From positions 248,001 through 312,000 of the forward strand of contig OZ242212.1 of the NCBI GenBank assembly GCA_965206355.1: a DNA stretch of 64,000 nt, read 5' to 3'. The DNA comes from Spongiihabitans sp965206355 (GTDB lineage: Bacteria > Pseudomonadota > Gammaproteobacteria > Arenicellales > Poriferihabitantaceae). The notes under the pieces were generated by a model that was given only the letters and a program-made list of their open reading frames with translations, searched no databases and was not told where the DNA came from. Both the position numbers and the translations under genes were made by a program. This document shows, one piece after another, positions 17,829-26,337 of this stretch; position 1 is the stretch's first letter, and the number at the start of each line of letters is the position of its first letter.

Positions 17829-18698
17829 TTAAAATCGCTTGTTTACGTCCAAGCCGGAAACCCACGCCTTGTAGTTAGCAACGGCAAATTTTTGGTATTC
17901 CACCAGATTGTATTCATATGTGCCCGCTTCCACCTGTCGCTCAACGTCCTCAAATTCCTCTACTGAACAGGGGATAAACCGCACCCGGTCACCCGGTTGA
18001 AACAGGCAGATGGATTTCTCAAAAACCGGAAAGCTCTGCTTGGTATCCCAAATCGGCACCGGAATCCGTGCAAATATCTGATATCCGCCGGGCAATCGTT
18101 CGGGATAAATCGCTGTTGACGCACCACCCATACCCACAGTGCCTTTGGGAGTCCAAGTGCGTGGCGGATTATACTTAGGAGCCGTCAGTTTACATCGCGG
18201 GTCGAGTGGCATCATAAAAGGTAAACCGGGCCAAAAACCCAGTGATGCCACCCAGTATTCGGTGCCAGAATGCACCCTCACCAACTGTCGTGTGTCCTCC
18301 AACCCGTTCAATTCGGCAACAAACTCCGGGTCGGGGGTTTTGCTGGCAATTTTGTCGATGTAATCCGCTACGCATTCCTTAGTCCACAGATCTAAATAAA
18401 CTGCTGGAAAACAAAACAAGCGACTATCTAACACCAGATTATCCGAGGAGCCTAGCGAATCTAAAAGCCGCGTCATCTCCTTTTGCAGGTCGGCGAACGA
18501 AATCTCCTCCGGCTCATAATGCACTAGCGTAGAAGCGAAGCATGCTGCCGTCTCCACAACCCCCTTAATTTTTTGTTCGGCAATTGCACTAGCCAGTCCC
18601 TGCCCGATGAAATTCAACTCCAAATTCATCTCATTGCCGAACTCAATCAGCAAGTAGCGGTCACCACCAGGCAAAAACTTAGGCTGGTCGTAAATCAT
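17829..18698 (-). CDS. pxpB: KipI/AHS1-type carboxyltransferase subunit (PxpB-like)
   Basis: The 289-residue protein is longer than typical KipI (about 220-240). Its core, with FWPGLPFMMPLDPRCKL, PKYNPPRTWTPKGTVGMGG, IYPERLPGGYQIFARI and FQPGDRVRF, looks closer to the AHS1 part of urea carboxylase than to plain KipI; that is a comparison from memory. The extra length is at the N-terminus and C-terminus. It directly precedes the KipA gene, and the two halves should form one complex. Confidence 0.85.
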   Translation of the reverse strand: MIYDQPKFLPGGDRYLLIEFGNEMNLELNFIGQGLASAIAEQKIKGVVETAACFASTLVHYEPEEISFADLQKEMTRLLDSLGSSDNLVLDSRLFCFPAVYLDLWTKECVADYIDKIASKTPDPEFVAELNGLEDTRQLVRVHSGTEYWVASLGFWPGLPFMMPLDPRCKLTAPKYNPPRTWTPKGTVGMGGASTAIYPERLPGGYQIFARIPVPIWDTKQSFPVFEKSICLFQPGDRVRFIPCSVEEFEDVERQVEAGTYEYNLVEYQKFAVANYKAWVSGLDVNKRF

Positions 18699-18733
18699 AC
18701 CCGCATCCTTGTCTGTCGCCAGTTACTTTACAG

Positions 18734-19858
18734 TTACTGCACGCGGAATATCGGCTTAAACCCGGCTGGTGCCAAAGTGGTGGTGCTGTCAAAATCATCG
18801 ACATTGTCCTGACTAACAACAAACAACCTCGGCCCGACATGCTTCTCGAAAGGCTTGCCTTCGAGAATACGCACCGCTTGGTCAATCGCCACACGCCCTT
18901 GAATGACCGTCTGATCGGTCGGTGCCGCAAGAATTCGCTTGCGTTTGATGCCCTCGTGCACCCCAGGCGTGTAATAGTAGGAAACGATTTTAATCTGATC
19001 GGAGAGTCCGCGCCCACGAAGAACAGAAACCGCTGCCTCCGCCGTTACTGCGGTACCGACGATATAATCTAAATCGGGATGTGCTTCCAGTGTATCTTCA
19101 ACCAGTTTCAGCTGCACTTCCTTACCCGTATCGCCGTATTTGGTCTCTACTAAATTAATCGCAGAACCTTTGATGGCACCGGTAAACCCGGCATGACCCG
19201 CTTCAACCCATCCAGCCCCCGGCGGTCCTGGGAACCAAGCGATTTTGACAGCCTCGCTGCCAGAAGGATGCCGTTTGGCGACGAATTCACCCGCTTTTGC
19301 GCCCATCTCACCAAAAGACACCAGCGACTTAGCGGACAACTCTGGCGACGACATGCCATTGATTATATCAATCACCGGTATGCCTTTTTTGCGAATCTCC
19401 GACACCAGATTGTTCAGGCCGTCAAAGGAAATCGCGCCGATAATGACCGCATCAGCACCTGCTACCACGCAGTCCTCAATTTGTGAAATCTGTTTGTTGA
19501 GCTCGGTATAGCCTCCCGCCTCCACTAGTTGCATTTCGACCCCTTGGCGTTTTGCTTCATCGGCGACACCATAATCCACGCCCAACCAGTAGGCATCTTT
19601 CATATGGGGGAAAGAAACGCAGATTGACCACTTTTTAGCGGCTTTCGGCAAAGCAACATAATCTATCTGCTTACGCGGGCTCTCCATGTTGAACGGTGGG
19701 TTCCAGACCTCAACCGGATAAGGAAACCATTCATCAGCACTAACGGGGGAGGCAAGCACACACGCGAGCAGTAACGGAAAAAATCTTTTTCTATATAAAG
19801 AACCTAGCAGATTTAGGGAGATGGGGGGGGGGGGGGACAACAGAGAATATTTTAACAT
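18734..19858 (-). CDS. TorT-like periplasmic substrate-binding protein
   Basis: The 374-residue protein belongs to the periplasmic-binding-protein type 1 fold, close to TorT: DEWFPYPVEVWNPPF after the signal peptide, CVSFPHMKDAYWLGVDYGVADEA, ADAVIIGAISFDGLN, and YYTPGVHEGIKR. The signal peptide core (RKRFFPLLLACVLASPVSA) lies at about residues 23-41, unusually far from the start. Between start and signal peptide is a run of 14 C that encodes four prolines. The start ATG has a good ribosome site (GAGG, 8 bp upstream) and no other start lies between the run and the signal peptide, so the run is inside the gene. It is the first gene of the transporter/carboxylase operon and should define its substrate; TorT itself senses trimethylamine N-oxide, but no TorS/TorR is here. 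Confidence 0.88.
   Translation of the reverse strand: MLKYSLLSPPPPISLNLLGSLYRKRFFPLLLACVLASPVSADEWFPYPVEVWNPPFNMESPRKQIDYVALPKAAKKWSICVSFPHMKDAYWLGVDYGVADEAKRQGVEMQLVEAGGYTELNKQISQIEDCVVAGADAVIIGAISFDGLNNLVSEIRKKGIPVIDIINGMSSPELSAKSLVSFGEMGAKAGEFVAKRHPSGSEAVKIAWFPGPPGAGWVEAGHAGFTGAIKGSAINLVETKYGDTGKEVQLKLVEDTLEAHPDLDYIVGTAVTAEAAVSVLRGRGLSDQIKIVSYYYTPGVHEGIKRKRILAAPTDQTVIQGRVAIDQAVRILEGKPFEKHVGPRLFVVSQDNVDDFDSTTTLAPAGFKPIFRVQ
19823..19836 (-). repeat. Homopolymer run of 14 C in the TorT-like gene (possible phase-variation tract)
   Basis: Fourteen consecutive G on the plus strand read as C on the coding strand, codons 8-12 of the gene. The run lies after the ribosome site and start codon and before the signal peptide. 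A gain or loss of one base would stop translation. As present, the frame is open. Runs of this length are known to slip in vivo in contingency genes, and also to be misread by sequencers. Confidence 0.85.
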
Positions 19859-20063
19859 AATATTTTCCTCACTATGTTGGTTCGTTAAAAGGCTATAATT
19901 GACGCACTAAATCAGAATTTTTTAGCAGTGAAACATAGAACATCACGGAAGTCAACACGCTTTTTTTGCGTCAACCCAAAGCATAAATGTCCTCTTTTGA
20001 CTTCTTCAAGGAGGAACTTTGCATCATTGTCAAAAAGCGACTGCATGTAATCATTGCTTGAAT

Positions 20064-20225
20064 AAGACCTTTGCACGGAAGATGATTTCGCTTTCAGGCA
20101 AGGCAAAAACGCACGGAATGAGGGAGTTTATGCTTATAAATGACCGATTGAGTACGATTTTACCAACAGTAGGCGCTTTTAGGCGACGCAGTATGCAGGT
20201 GAAATGGTTTTCATGCAAAGGTCTC
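20064..20225 (+). mobile_element. MITE copy 2, long form, 162 bp
   Basis: It has the same ends as copy 1, except that the first base is A instead of G. The direct repeat TGAAT lies immediately outside both ends. Near the right end it is 23 bp longer than the 139-bp form, with extra sequence CCAACAGTAGGCGCTTTT and a repeated AGGCG. Internal sequence otherwise matches the other copies. Confidence 0.9.
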
Positions 20226-20264
20226 TGAATAAATACGGTGCGGCAGACCTCCCGTGAACGCTAA

Positions 20265-20585
20265 TTAAGGTATGCGGGAACGCCTGCGCGAAGATTTTCG
20301 GGACTTAAAAATCAACACTAAAACCAATATACTAATGTATGCAAGCAACACAAAAAAGGTGTGAACGATGATGTTATCGCCACCAATTAGATTGTACGCA
20401 ATGTGATATTGAGGATCCACCTGCAACGTATCAAGCATGTTGGATGCGGTTGCTTTGATGGCCTCTTGTATGAAAAGCAAGAAGTCGGGGAGTTTAACCA
20501 GTAGCCCGATTTGCAGCATCAGCCCGATGATGGATGCCAGAATGACGCGCGTCCCCAGAAATATAATTGTAGAGATATTGCTCAT
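20265..20585 (-). CDS. Unknown 106-residue membrane protein
   Basis: I do not recognise a family. Two hydrophobic helices are clear, about residues 6-32 (IIFLGTRVILASIIGLMLQI) and 75-93 (FFVLLAYISILVLVLIF), joined by a 40-residue polar loop; the C-terminus is strongly basic (KSRKSSRRRSR). A fair ribosome site (GAGG) precedes the ATG. It lies after dxs on the same strand, 38 bp away. Beyond its stop, the same frame stays open (about 60 codons once MITE copy 2 is removed), so the gene may once have been longer. Confidence 0.6.
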   Translation of the reverse strand: MSNISTIIFLGTRVILASIIGLMLQIGLLVKLPDFLLFIQEAIKATASNMLDTLQVDPQYHIAYNLIGGDNIIVHTFFVLLAYISILVLVLIFKSRKSSRRRSRIP

Positions 20586-20623
20586 ATTATTTGCCTCGTA
20601 TTAACATTAGTGGTGTTGAAAAA

Positions 20624-22519
20624 TTAGCCTATACACGCAAGAATCTGCCGCTTAATGCCTGTGGCATCCAAACCGATGGCTGCTAGTTGTTGTTGTTGGC
20701 TGCCATGCTCAAGATGTTGGTCAGGAATGCCTAAATTCAAAACAGCAACAGGGCAATTATGTCGTGCCAGACATTCGTTGACAGCAGATCCGGCCCCCCC
20801 CATCACCACATTTTCTTCAACTGTTACCAGCAATGCACAGGTCGCTGCCAGAGTCAAAATCAATTGTTCATCCAGCGGTTTAATAAAACGCATATTCACC
20901 ACCGTAGCATCCAAATCTTCGCCCACGGCAAGCGCTGGAGACAGCATCGTTCCAAAGGCCAGTAGCGCAATCTGCGGGGGGTTTTCCAGAGTTACTGCCC
21001 GAACATTGCCCTCGCGCTGTCTTCGCACCTCAGCCTTGCCCATTATCAGTGCGCTCATTGCGGTTTTTTCTGCCACACCCGCTCCGCCACCACGCGGGTA
21101 GCGCACAGCGGCAGGTCCGAGGTGTTGATAACCAGTATAGAGCATATTACGACATTCGGCTTCGTCGGCAGGCGCCATAATCACCATACCAGGAATACAG
21201 CGTAGAAATGAATAGTCGTAAACACCCGCGTGAGTCGCACCATCAGCACCGACCAGTCCGGCACGGTCAATGGCAAACAACACATCCAGATGCTGGATGC
21301 TAATATCGTGAATCAACTGATCATAAGCGCGTTGCAAAAATGTTGAATAAATGGCCACCACCGGTTTTAATCCTTCGCAAGCCAAGCCGGCGGCAAAGGT
21401 CAATGAATGTTGTTCGGCTATGCCGACATCAAAGTACCGCTGCGGAAATTCTCGGGAAAAACGCACCAATCCCGAACCCTCACGCATGGCAGGGGTAATG
21501 CCGATGAGCTTGTTATCTTTTGTTGCCATATCGCATAGCCAGTCGCTAAACACATCGGTATAGGTTCTGCCTTTTTTCTTTTTCTCTATTTTTCCGGTGT
21601 CGGGATTAAACGGTGTTACCCCGTGAAACACACAAGGATCCCCTTCAGCCGGTTCAAAGCCTTTGCCTTTCTGGGTAATGATGTGTAAAAACCGTGGACC
21701 TTTCATTTCCCGCATATTCGTCAGCGTGGTAATCACGGTTTGAAGGTTGTGTCCATCAATGGGACCGATGTAATAAAATCCAAGTTCCTCAAATAAGGTG
21801 CTTGGCATCACCATCCCCTTCAAATGTTCTTCCCAGCGCCGCGCGTAGTTTTTAATCGGAGGCGGCAATGTGCTCAAGACCGTCTTACTGCCCTCACGCA
21901 CTGTTGAGTACGCATGACCAGAAAGAATTCTGGCGAGGTAGTTTGAAATAGCGCCAACATTGGGTGAAATAGACATTTCATTGTCATTCAGAATGACCAA
22001 CAAGTTGGCATCCAAATCGCCAGCATTGTTCAATGCCTCAAACGCCATACCACCGGTAAGCGCACCGTCCCCGATGATGGCGACCACTTCACGCTCCATG
22101 CCCGCTTGTCTGGCAGCGACTGCCATACCCAGCGCGGCGCTGATTGAGGTGCTTGCATGACCGGCACCAAAAGTATCGTATTGGCTTTCACTACGCTTCA
22201 AAAAACCTGACAGTCCCTGATACTGACGAATGGTATGAAAACGATCTCGACGATGAGTTAAAATTTTATGGGGGTACGCCTGATGTCCAATATCCCACAC
22301 CAGGCGATCCTCAGGGGTGTTGAAAACGTAATGCAACGCAATGGTCAGCTCGACGGTGCCGAGACCTGGTGCTAAATGCCCACCAGTTTGCGCGGTAATC
22401 TCAATCAAGTATTTTCGCAGTTCAACAGCAAGCGAGTCGAGTTGCTGTCGCTCCAGTTCTCTTAACTGTAAAGGGTCATCAATGCTAAATAATAAAGGAT
22501 AGCGGCTATCGTCTGACAT
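20624..22519 (-). CDS. dxs: 1-deoxy-D-xylulose-5-phosphate synthase
   Basis: The 631-residue enzyme has the family's normal length. Visible marks are GHQAYPHKILTHRR, the thiamine diphosphate motif GDGALTGGMAFEALNNAG, and in the second half DVGIAEQHSLTFAAG and DRAGLVGADGATHAG. It condenses pyruvate and glyceraldehyde-3-phosphate, the first step of the MEP isoprenoid pathway. Its ATG shares bases with the ispA stop (TGATG), so it is co-translated with ispA. Confidence 0.97.
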   Translation of the reverse strand: MSDDSRYPLLFSIDDPLQLRELERQQLDSLAVELRKYLIEITAQTGGHLAPGLGTVELTIALHYVFNTPEDRLVWDIGHQAYPHKILTHRRDRFHTIRQYQGLSGFLKRSESQYDTFGAGHASTSISAALGMAVAARQAGMEREVVAIIGDGALTGGMAFEALNNAGDLDANLLVILNDNEMSISPNVGAISNYLARILSGHAYSTVREGSKTVLSTLPPPIKNYARRWEEHLKGMVMPSTLFEELGFYYIGPIDGHNLQTVITTLTNMREMKGPRFLHIITQKGKGFEPAEGDPCVFHGVTPFNPDTGKIEKKKKGRTYTDVFSDWLCDMATKDNKLIGITPAMREGSGLVRFSREFPQRYFDVGIAEQHSLTFAAGLACEGLKPVVAIYSTFLQRAYDQLIHDISIQHLDVLFAIDRAGLVGADGATHAGVYDYSFLRCIPGMVIMAPADEAECRNMLYTGYQHLGPAAVRYPRGGGAGVAEKTAMSALIMGKAEVRRQREGNVRAVTLENPPQIALLAFGTMLSPALAVGEDLDATVVNMRFIKPLDEQLILTLAATCALLVTVEENVVMGGAGSAVNECLARHNCPVAVLNLGIPDQHLEHGSQQQQLAAIGLDATGIKRQILACIG

Positions 22520-23424
22520 CAGTAACTCCGAGTTACTACGAAGTGTGCGAGTTGTTCAAGAAAGTGCCCTTTATCACCAAAACTTTGAATGGATTCAATA
22601 GCCTGTGCGGATAGTTTATTGGCATGAGCGCTGGCAGCGTCAACACCCAGCAAGGACACATAGGTTGTTTTATTCATTCTATAATCGGCATCACTGGGTT
22701 TTCCTAAAGTCTCGCTATCTGCGGTATGATCGAGTATATCGTCAACTATTTGAAATGCCAGCCCGATTGCTGATGCGTATTGCGCCAGTTTTTCCAATAA
22801 CGCGGGTTCAGTATCCGCTGCAGTCAAGCCGCCGATGACTGCCGCTGCCTTGATCAAAGCACCGGTTTTAAGCTGATGAATTTGCATCAGCTCTTCATAT
22901 TCAATCGCTGCTCCAGTCGCCACTATATCCAACGCCTGCCCCCCCGCCATGCCCAGCGAACCAATAGCGCAGGCAAGCTCTTCTACCATACGTAGCCGTT
23001 GAACTGCCGGAACATTATTGTCTTGAGCCGATGCCAGAATTTCAAAGGCGCGTGATTGTAACGCATCCCCAGCCAGCACTGCGGTCGCTTCATCAAAAGC
23101 GATATGACAGGAAGCGCGTCCGCGTCGCAACGCGTCATCGTCCATTGACGGCAGATCATCATGCACTAAAGAGTAAGCATGAACCATCTCTACTGCACAG
23201 GCGGGCGTATCCAATTGTTGCAGATTTGCGCCAACCACTTCACCGCAAGCATACACCAACATTGCCCGAAAACGTTTGCCGGCGCCGAGAGAGACATATT
23301 CCATAGCCTGATGTAGTTGTGCAGGCGCTTTTAGCTGCCGATGTAGCGGGCTGATTAGCCGAATTTTAAGTGCTTTTTCGGTGCGCTGTCGGTAACGCGC
23401 CCAAACAGATGCAAATTCACTCAA
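22519..23424 (-). CDS. ispA: Farnesyl/geranyl diphosphate synthase
   Basis: The 301-residue polyprenyl synthase has both aspartate-rich motifs, HDDLPSMDDDALRRG and FQIVDDILD, which bind Mg and the diphosphates. It joins C5 units into geranyl and farnesyl diphosphate in the cytoplasm. Translation starts with TTG directly after the xseB stop, with no gap. xseB-ispA-dxs is a conserved gammaproteobacterial order. Confidence 0.96.
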   Translation of the reverse strand: MSEFASVWARYRQRTEKALKIRLISPLHRQLKAPAQLHQAMEYVSLGAGKRFRAMLVYACGEVVGANLQQLDTPACAVEMVHAYSLVHDDLPSMDDDALRRGRASCHIAFDEATAVLAGDALQSRAFEILASAQDNNVPAVQRLRMVEELACAIGSLGMAGGQALDIVATGAAIEYEELMQIHQLKTGALIKAAAVIGGLTAADTEPALLEKLAQYASAIGLAFQIVDDILDHTADSETLGKPSDADYRMNKTTYVSLLGVDAASAHANKLSAQAIESIQSFGDKGHFLEQLAHFVVTRSY

Positions 23425-23688
23425 CTACACTTCATCCTCATAGTCATCGTCCTCCTCCACAGGCTCAAGTTTATAAGCACCGTGTTTTTTAACTAGTTTT
23501 TCTACTTTTTGTTGCGCCTGCTCAAGGCTTTTCTGACACATTTCAGACAACACTATGCCACGCTCAAAGTCCTTGATCGTATCGTCCAGGGTTTGTTCCC
23601 CCTGTTCCATCCGTTCAACTATTTTTTCCAGCTCCGCCAGAGATTTTTCAAAATCAGGCATTTTTTTATTCGTTGTGGGTTGAGACAT
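23425..23688 (-). CDS. xseB: Exodeoxyribonuclease VII small subunit
   Basis: The 87-residue product has the family pattern DFEKSLAELEKIVERMEQGEQTLDDTIKDFERGI, two helices of a coiled hairpin, and an acidic tail. It binds the large subunit XseA (not in the window) to form exonuclease VII. It is first in the xseB-ispA-dxs unit. Confidence 0.95.
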   Translation of the reverse strand: MSQPTTNKKMPDFEKSLAELEKIVERMEQGEQTLDDTIKDFERGIVLSEMCQKSLEQAQQKVEKLVKKHGAYKLEPVEEDDDYEDEV

Positions 23689-23718
23689 GCTGTTTAGGTT
23701 GTTAGAAAATTTGACCGC

Positions 23719-23901
23719 CTATAGGGATACCCTAATAGTATCAAATTTGGTGCGGCGATGGACAATCAAAGCGAAATCGTTGGCAGTTAGCATATCACCT
23801 TTACGCCTTATCAGCATAAATGCGTTAAAATAAACAGGTGGTAGATTTTCAAGCAGAGATTGTTCCAGGCTATCATCCAGCACAACCAAATCACGACTCA
23901 T
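23719..23901 (-). CDS. Possible 60-residue hypothetical protein
   Basis: A short open frame between xseB and parE, starting 18 bp from the parE start in the opposite direction. The sequence (DLVVLDDSLEQSLLENLPP, then a basic middle) looks protein-like but has no family I know. The region also has to hold the parE promoter, so it may not be a gene. Confidence 0.25.
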   Translation of the reverse strand: MSRDLVVLDDSLEQSLLENLPPVYFNAFMLIRRKGDMLTANDFALIVHRRTKFDTIRVSL

Positions 23902-23918
23902 CCACTATCCTATCTTAA

Positions 23919-25811
23919 ATGAGCAACAACTACACCGCATCCGCGATTGAGGTACTAACCGGCATTGAGCCAGTGCGCAAACGACCGGGTATGTACACGG
24001 AAACCGACAGACCCAATCATCTCGCCCATGAAGTTATCGACAACAGTGTTGATGAGGCTATTAGTGGTCATGCAGACACCATTGCCGTGTATCTGCACAC
24101 AGATGGCTCGCTCACTGTCGCCGATAATGGTCGAGGAATGCCGGTCGATATTCATCAGGAAGAAGGTGTCAGCGGTGTAGAATTGATTATGACCCGACTT
24201 CATGCAGGCGGTAAATTTTCGGGAGGACACTACCAATATTCGGGTGGTTTACACGGCGTTGGCGTTTCGGTGGTCAATGCCTTATCGACCCATCTGGAGG
24301 TCTGGATTCGCCGAAATGGCGAACAGCACCACATCAGTTTCGCTAACGGTGAAAAGGAAACCGATCTTAAAGTTACCGAAAAAATCGCCAAAAAAACCAC
24401 CGGAACGACCATTCGCTTTTATCCTGATGCCGAGTATTTTGACTCGCCCCATTTTCATGTTGCCCGACTAAAACGTGTGTTACGTGCAAAAGCGGTACTC
24501 TGTCCCGGGCTACACGTTAGTTTTGCCGATGACAATAATCCGGAAAACAGCGAGAGCTGGCAATATGCAGAGGGGTTACAACAATATCTCTGCGATTATT
24601 TGGCGGCTACCAGCCTGATTCCAGCGACGCCGTATGTGGGTAGATATCGCAACAGTGCCGGCGAGATCGACTGGGCGGTTGCTTGGATAACAGATGGCGG
24701 CGAGGGCATAACAGAAAGCTATGTCAATCTGGTTCCGACAATTCAAGGGGGAACCCACGTTAGCGGATTCAGAAGTGGGTTGACTGAAGCAATTCGGGAA
24801 TTCTGCGAATTTCGCGGGCTTTTGCCACGGGGCGTGAAATTAACACCAGAAGATATCAAGGCGAACTGCGCCTATATCCTCTCTGTTCGTATCAATGAAC
24901 CGCAGTTCAGTGGTCAAACTAAAGATCGATTATCCTCCCGTGCAACCACTTCTATGGTGCAGGCAGGCGTGAAAGATGCTTTTGGATTATGGTTAAACCA
25001 ACATATTATCGATGGTGAAAAAATTGCCAACATTGCCATTGACAATGCGCAGCGTCGATTGCAGTCCGGCAAAAAAGTGCAACGTAAAAAAATCACCAGT
25101 GGTCCGGCATTGCCCGGAAAGCTCGCAGATTGCACCAGCGATAATCTGGAAATGACGGAATTGTTTTTAGTAGAAGGTGATTCAGCAGGTGGATCGGCAA
25201 AGCAGGCGCGTGAACGGATATTTCAAGCGGTGATGCCGTTGCGAGGGAAAATCTTGAATACTTGGGAAGTGCAATCCACTGAGGTGCTGGCATCTCATGA
25301 AGTACATGACATCGCGGTTGCATTAGGCGTTGATCCGGGGTCTGATAATCTATCCGGACTTCGCTACGGTCGGATTTGCATTTTAGCCGATGCCGACTCT
25401 GACGGTGCCCATATTGCCACACTGCTTTGTGCCCTTTTTCTACGCCATTTTCCAGTGTTGGTCGAAGCTGGCAGAGTCTGTATTGCCATGCCGCCACTGT
25501 TTCGGATTGACATCGCCAAAAAAGTGTACTACGCGCTCGACGAAGCCGACAAAAACACCATTCTTAAACGGATTGAAGCCGAAAAAATTCGTGGCAAAAT
25601 AAACATCCAACGCTTCAAAGGACTCGGCGAAATGAACGCCCCCCAACTCAGAGAAACCACGATGAACCCCGCCACCCGTAGCTTGCTACAACTTGAAGTA
25701 AAACATGGCGACGGTACGCACTCATTGATGGATATGTTACTCGCTAAAAAACGCGCGCCAGATCGGAAATCATGGCTCAACGACAAAGGCGATAAAGCCA
25801 ATATGATTTAA
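23919..25811 (+). CDS. parE: DNA topoisomerase IV subunit B
   Basis: The 630-residue protein has the GHKL ATPase: EVIDNSVDEA, DNGRGMPVDIH and the loop GGLHGVGVSVVNALS. The TOPRIM part shows LFLVEGDSAGGSAKQARERIFQAVMPLRGK and ADADSDGAHI, ending in IQRFKGLGEMN. Length and the SAIEVLTGIEPVRKRPGMY start fit ParE rather than GyrB (about 800). With ParC (not in the window) it unlinks daughter chromosomes. Confidence 0.96.
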   Translation: MSNNYTASAIEVLTGIEPVRKRPGMYTETDRPNHLAHEVIDNSVDEAISGHADTIAVYLHTDGSLTVADNGRGMPVDIHQEEGVSGVELIMTRLHAGGKFSGGHYQYSGGLHGVGVSVVNALSTHLEVWIRRNGEQHHISFANGEKETDLKVTEKIAKKTTGTTIRFYPDAEYFDSPHFHVARLKRVLRAKAVLCPGLHVSFADDNNPENSESWQYAEGLQQYLCDYLAATSLIPATPYVGRYRNSAGEIDWAVAWITDGGEGITESYVNLVPTIQGGTHVSGFRSGLTEAIREFCEFRGLLPRGVKLTPEDIKANCAYILSVRINEPQFSGQTKDRLSSRATTSMVQAGVKDAFGLWLNQHIIDGEKIANIAIDNAQRRLQSGKKVQRKKITSGPALPGKLADCTSDNLEMTELFLVEGDSAGGSAKQARERIFQAVMPLRGKILNTWEVQSTEVLASHEVHDIAVALGVDPGSDNLSGLRYGRICILADADSDGAHIATLLCALFLRHFPVLVEAGRVCIAMPPLFRIDIAKKVYYALDEADKNTILKRIEAEKIRGKINIQRFKGLGEMNAPQLRETTMNPATRSLLQLEVKHGDGTHSLMDMLLAKKRAPDRKSWLNDKGDKANMI

Positions 25812-25941
25812 TCCAAAACCTGACGCTACAGAGTGAACCGACATTGATTACCTGAGTATCGTATCCATTACGAAACAGATACTGACATAGAGGATGGCAT
25901 CGAAGCTCACACAGCAACCCCTAACGTAGCAAGCACCACTA

Positions 25942-26161
25942 TTAATGTCGGTGCCATATGGACGACAAAAGACCTGCAATTATAGCGCCCGCAACGAACC
26001 CCAATCGACCCATTCTTGTGACCCATCCGATGTCCCCATCAGTCAGACTAAAGGTCGTCTTGATACCATATAAAAAATTAGAAATAAGATCTTAGGCCAA
26101 ACCCAAAAGTGCTCCCCATAAACAGGGCGAACACAAATACTAGAACCATTGTTTTTATCAT
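25942..26161 (-). pseudogene. Remnant of a major facilitator transporter (N-terminal part)
   Basis: An ATG at complement 26159-26161 opens MIKTMVLVFVFALFMGSTFG, a first membrane helix, and stops after 27 codons. One base out of frame, the sequence goes on with NFLYGIKTTFSLTDGDIGWV followed by RMGRLGFVAGAIIAGLLSS, which looks like loop and helix 2 of an MFS transporter, then stops. So one frameshift and a truncation are needed. MITE copy 3 lies only 3 bp in front of the ATG. The family call is by eye. Confidence 0.45.
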
Positions 26162-26164
26162 TTA

Positions 26165-26303
26165 GAGACCTTTGCACGGAAGATGATTTCGCTTTCAGTC
26201 CAGGCAAAAACGCACGGAATGAGGGAGTTTATGCTTATAAATGACCGATTGAGTACGATTTTAACGCAGCATGCAGGTGAAATGGCTTTCGTGCAAAGGT
26301 CTT
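26165..26303 (+). mobile_element. MITE copy 3, 139 bp
   Basis: Starts GAGACCTTTGCACGG and ends GCAAAGGTCTT, the last base being T instead of C. Direct repeat ATTTA immediately flanks both ends. It lies between the transporter remnant and the MOSC gene. Internally it has TCAGTCC where most copies have TCAGGCA. Confidence 0.92.
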
Positions 26304-26337
26304 ATTTAGCCTATCTTATCTGACCATAAGGTTGGCA

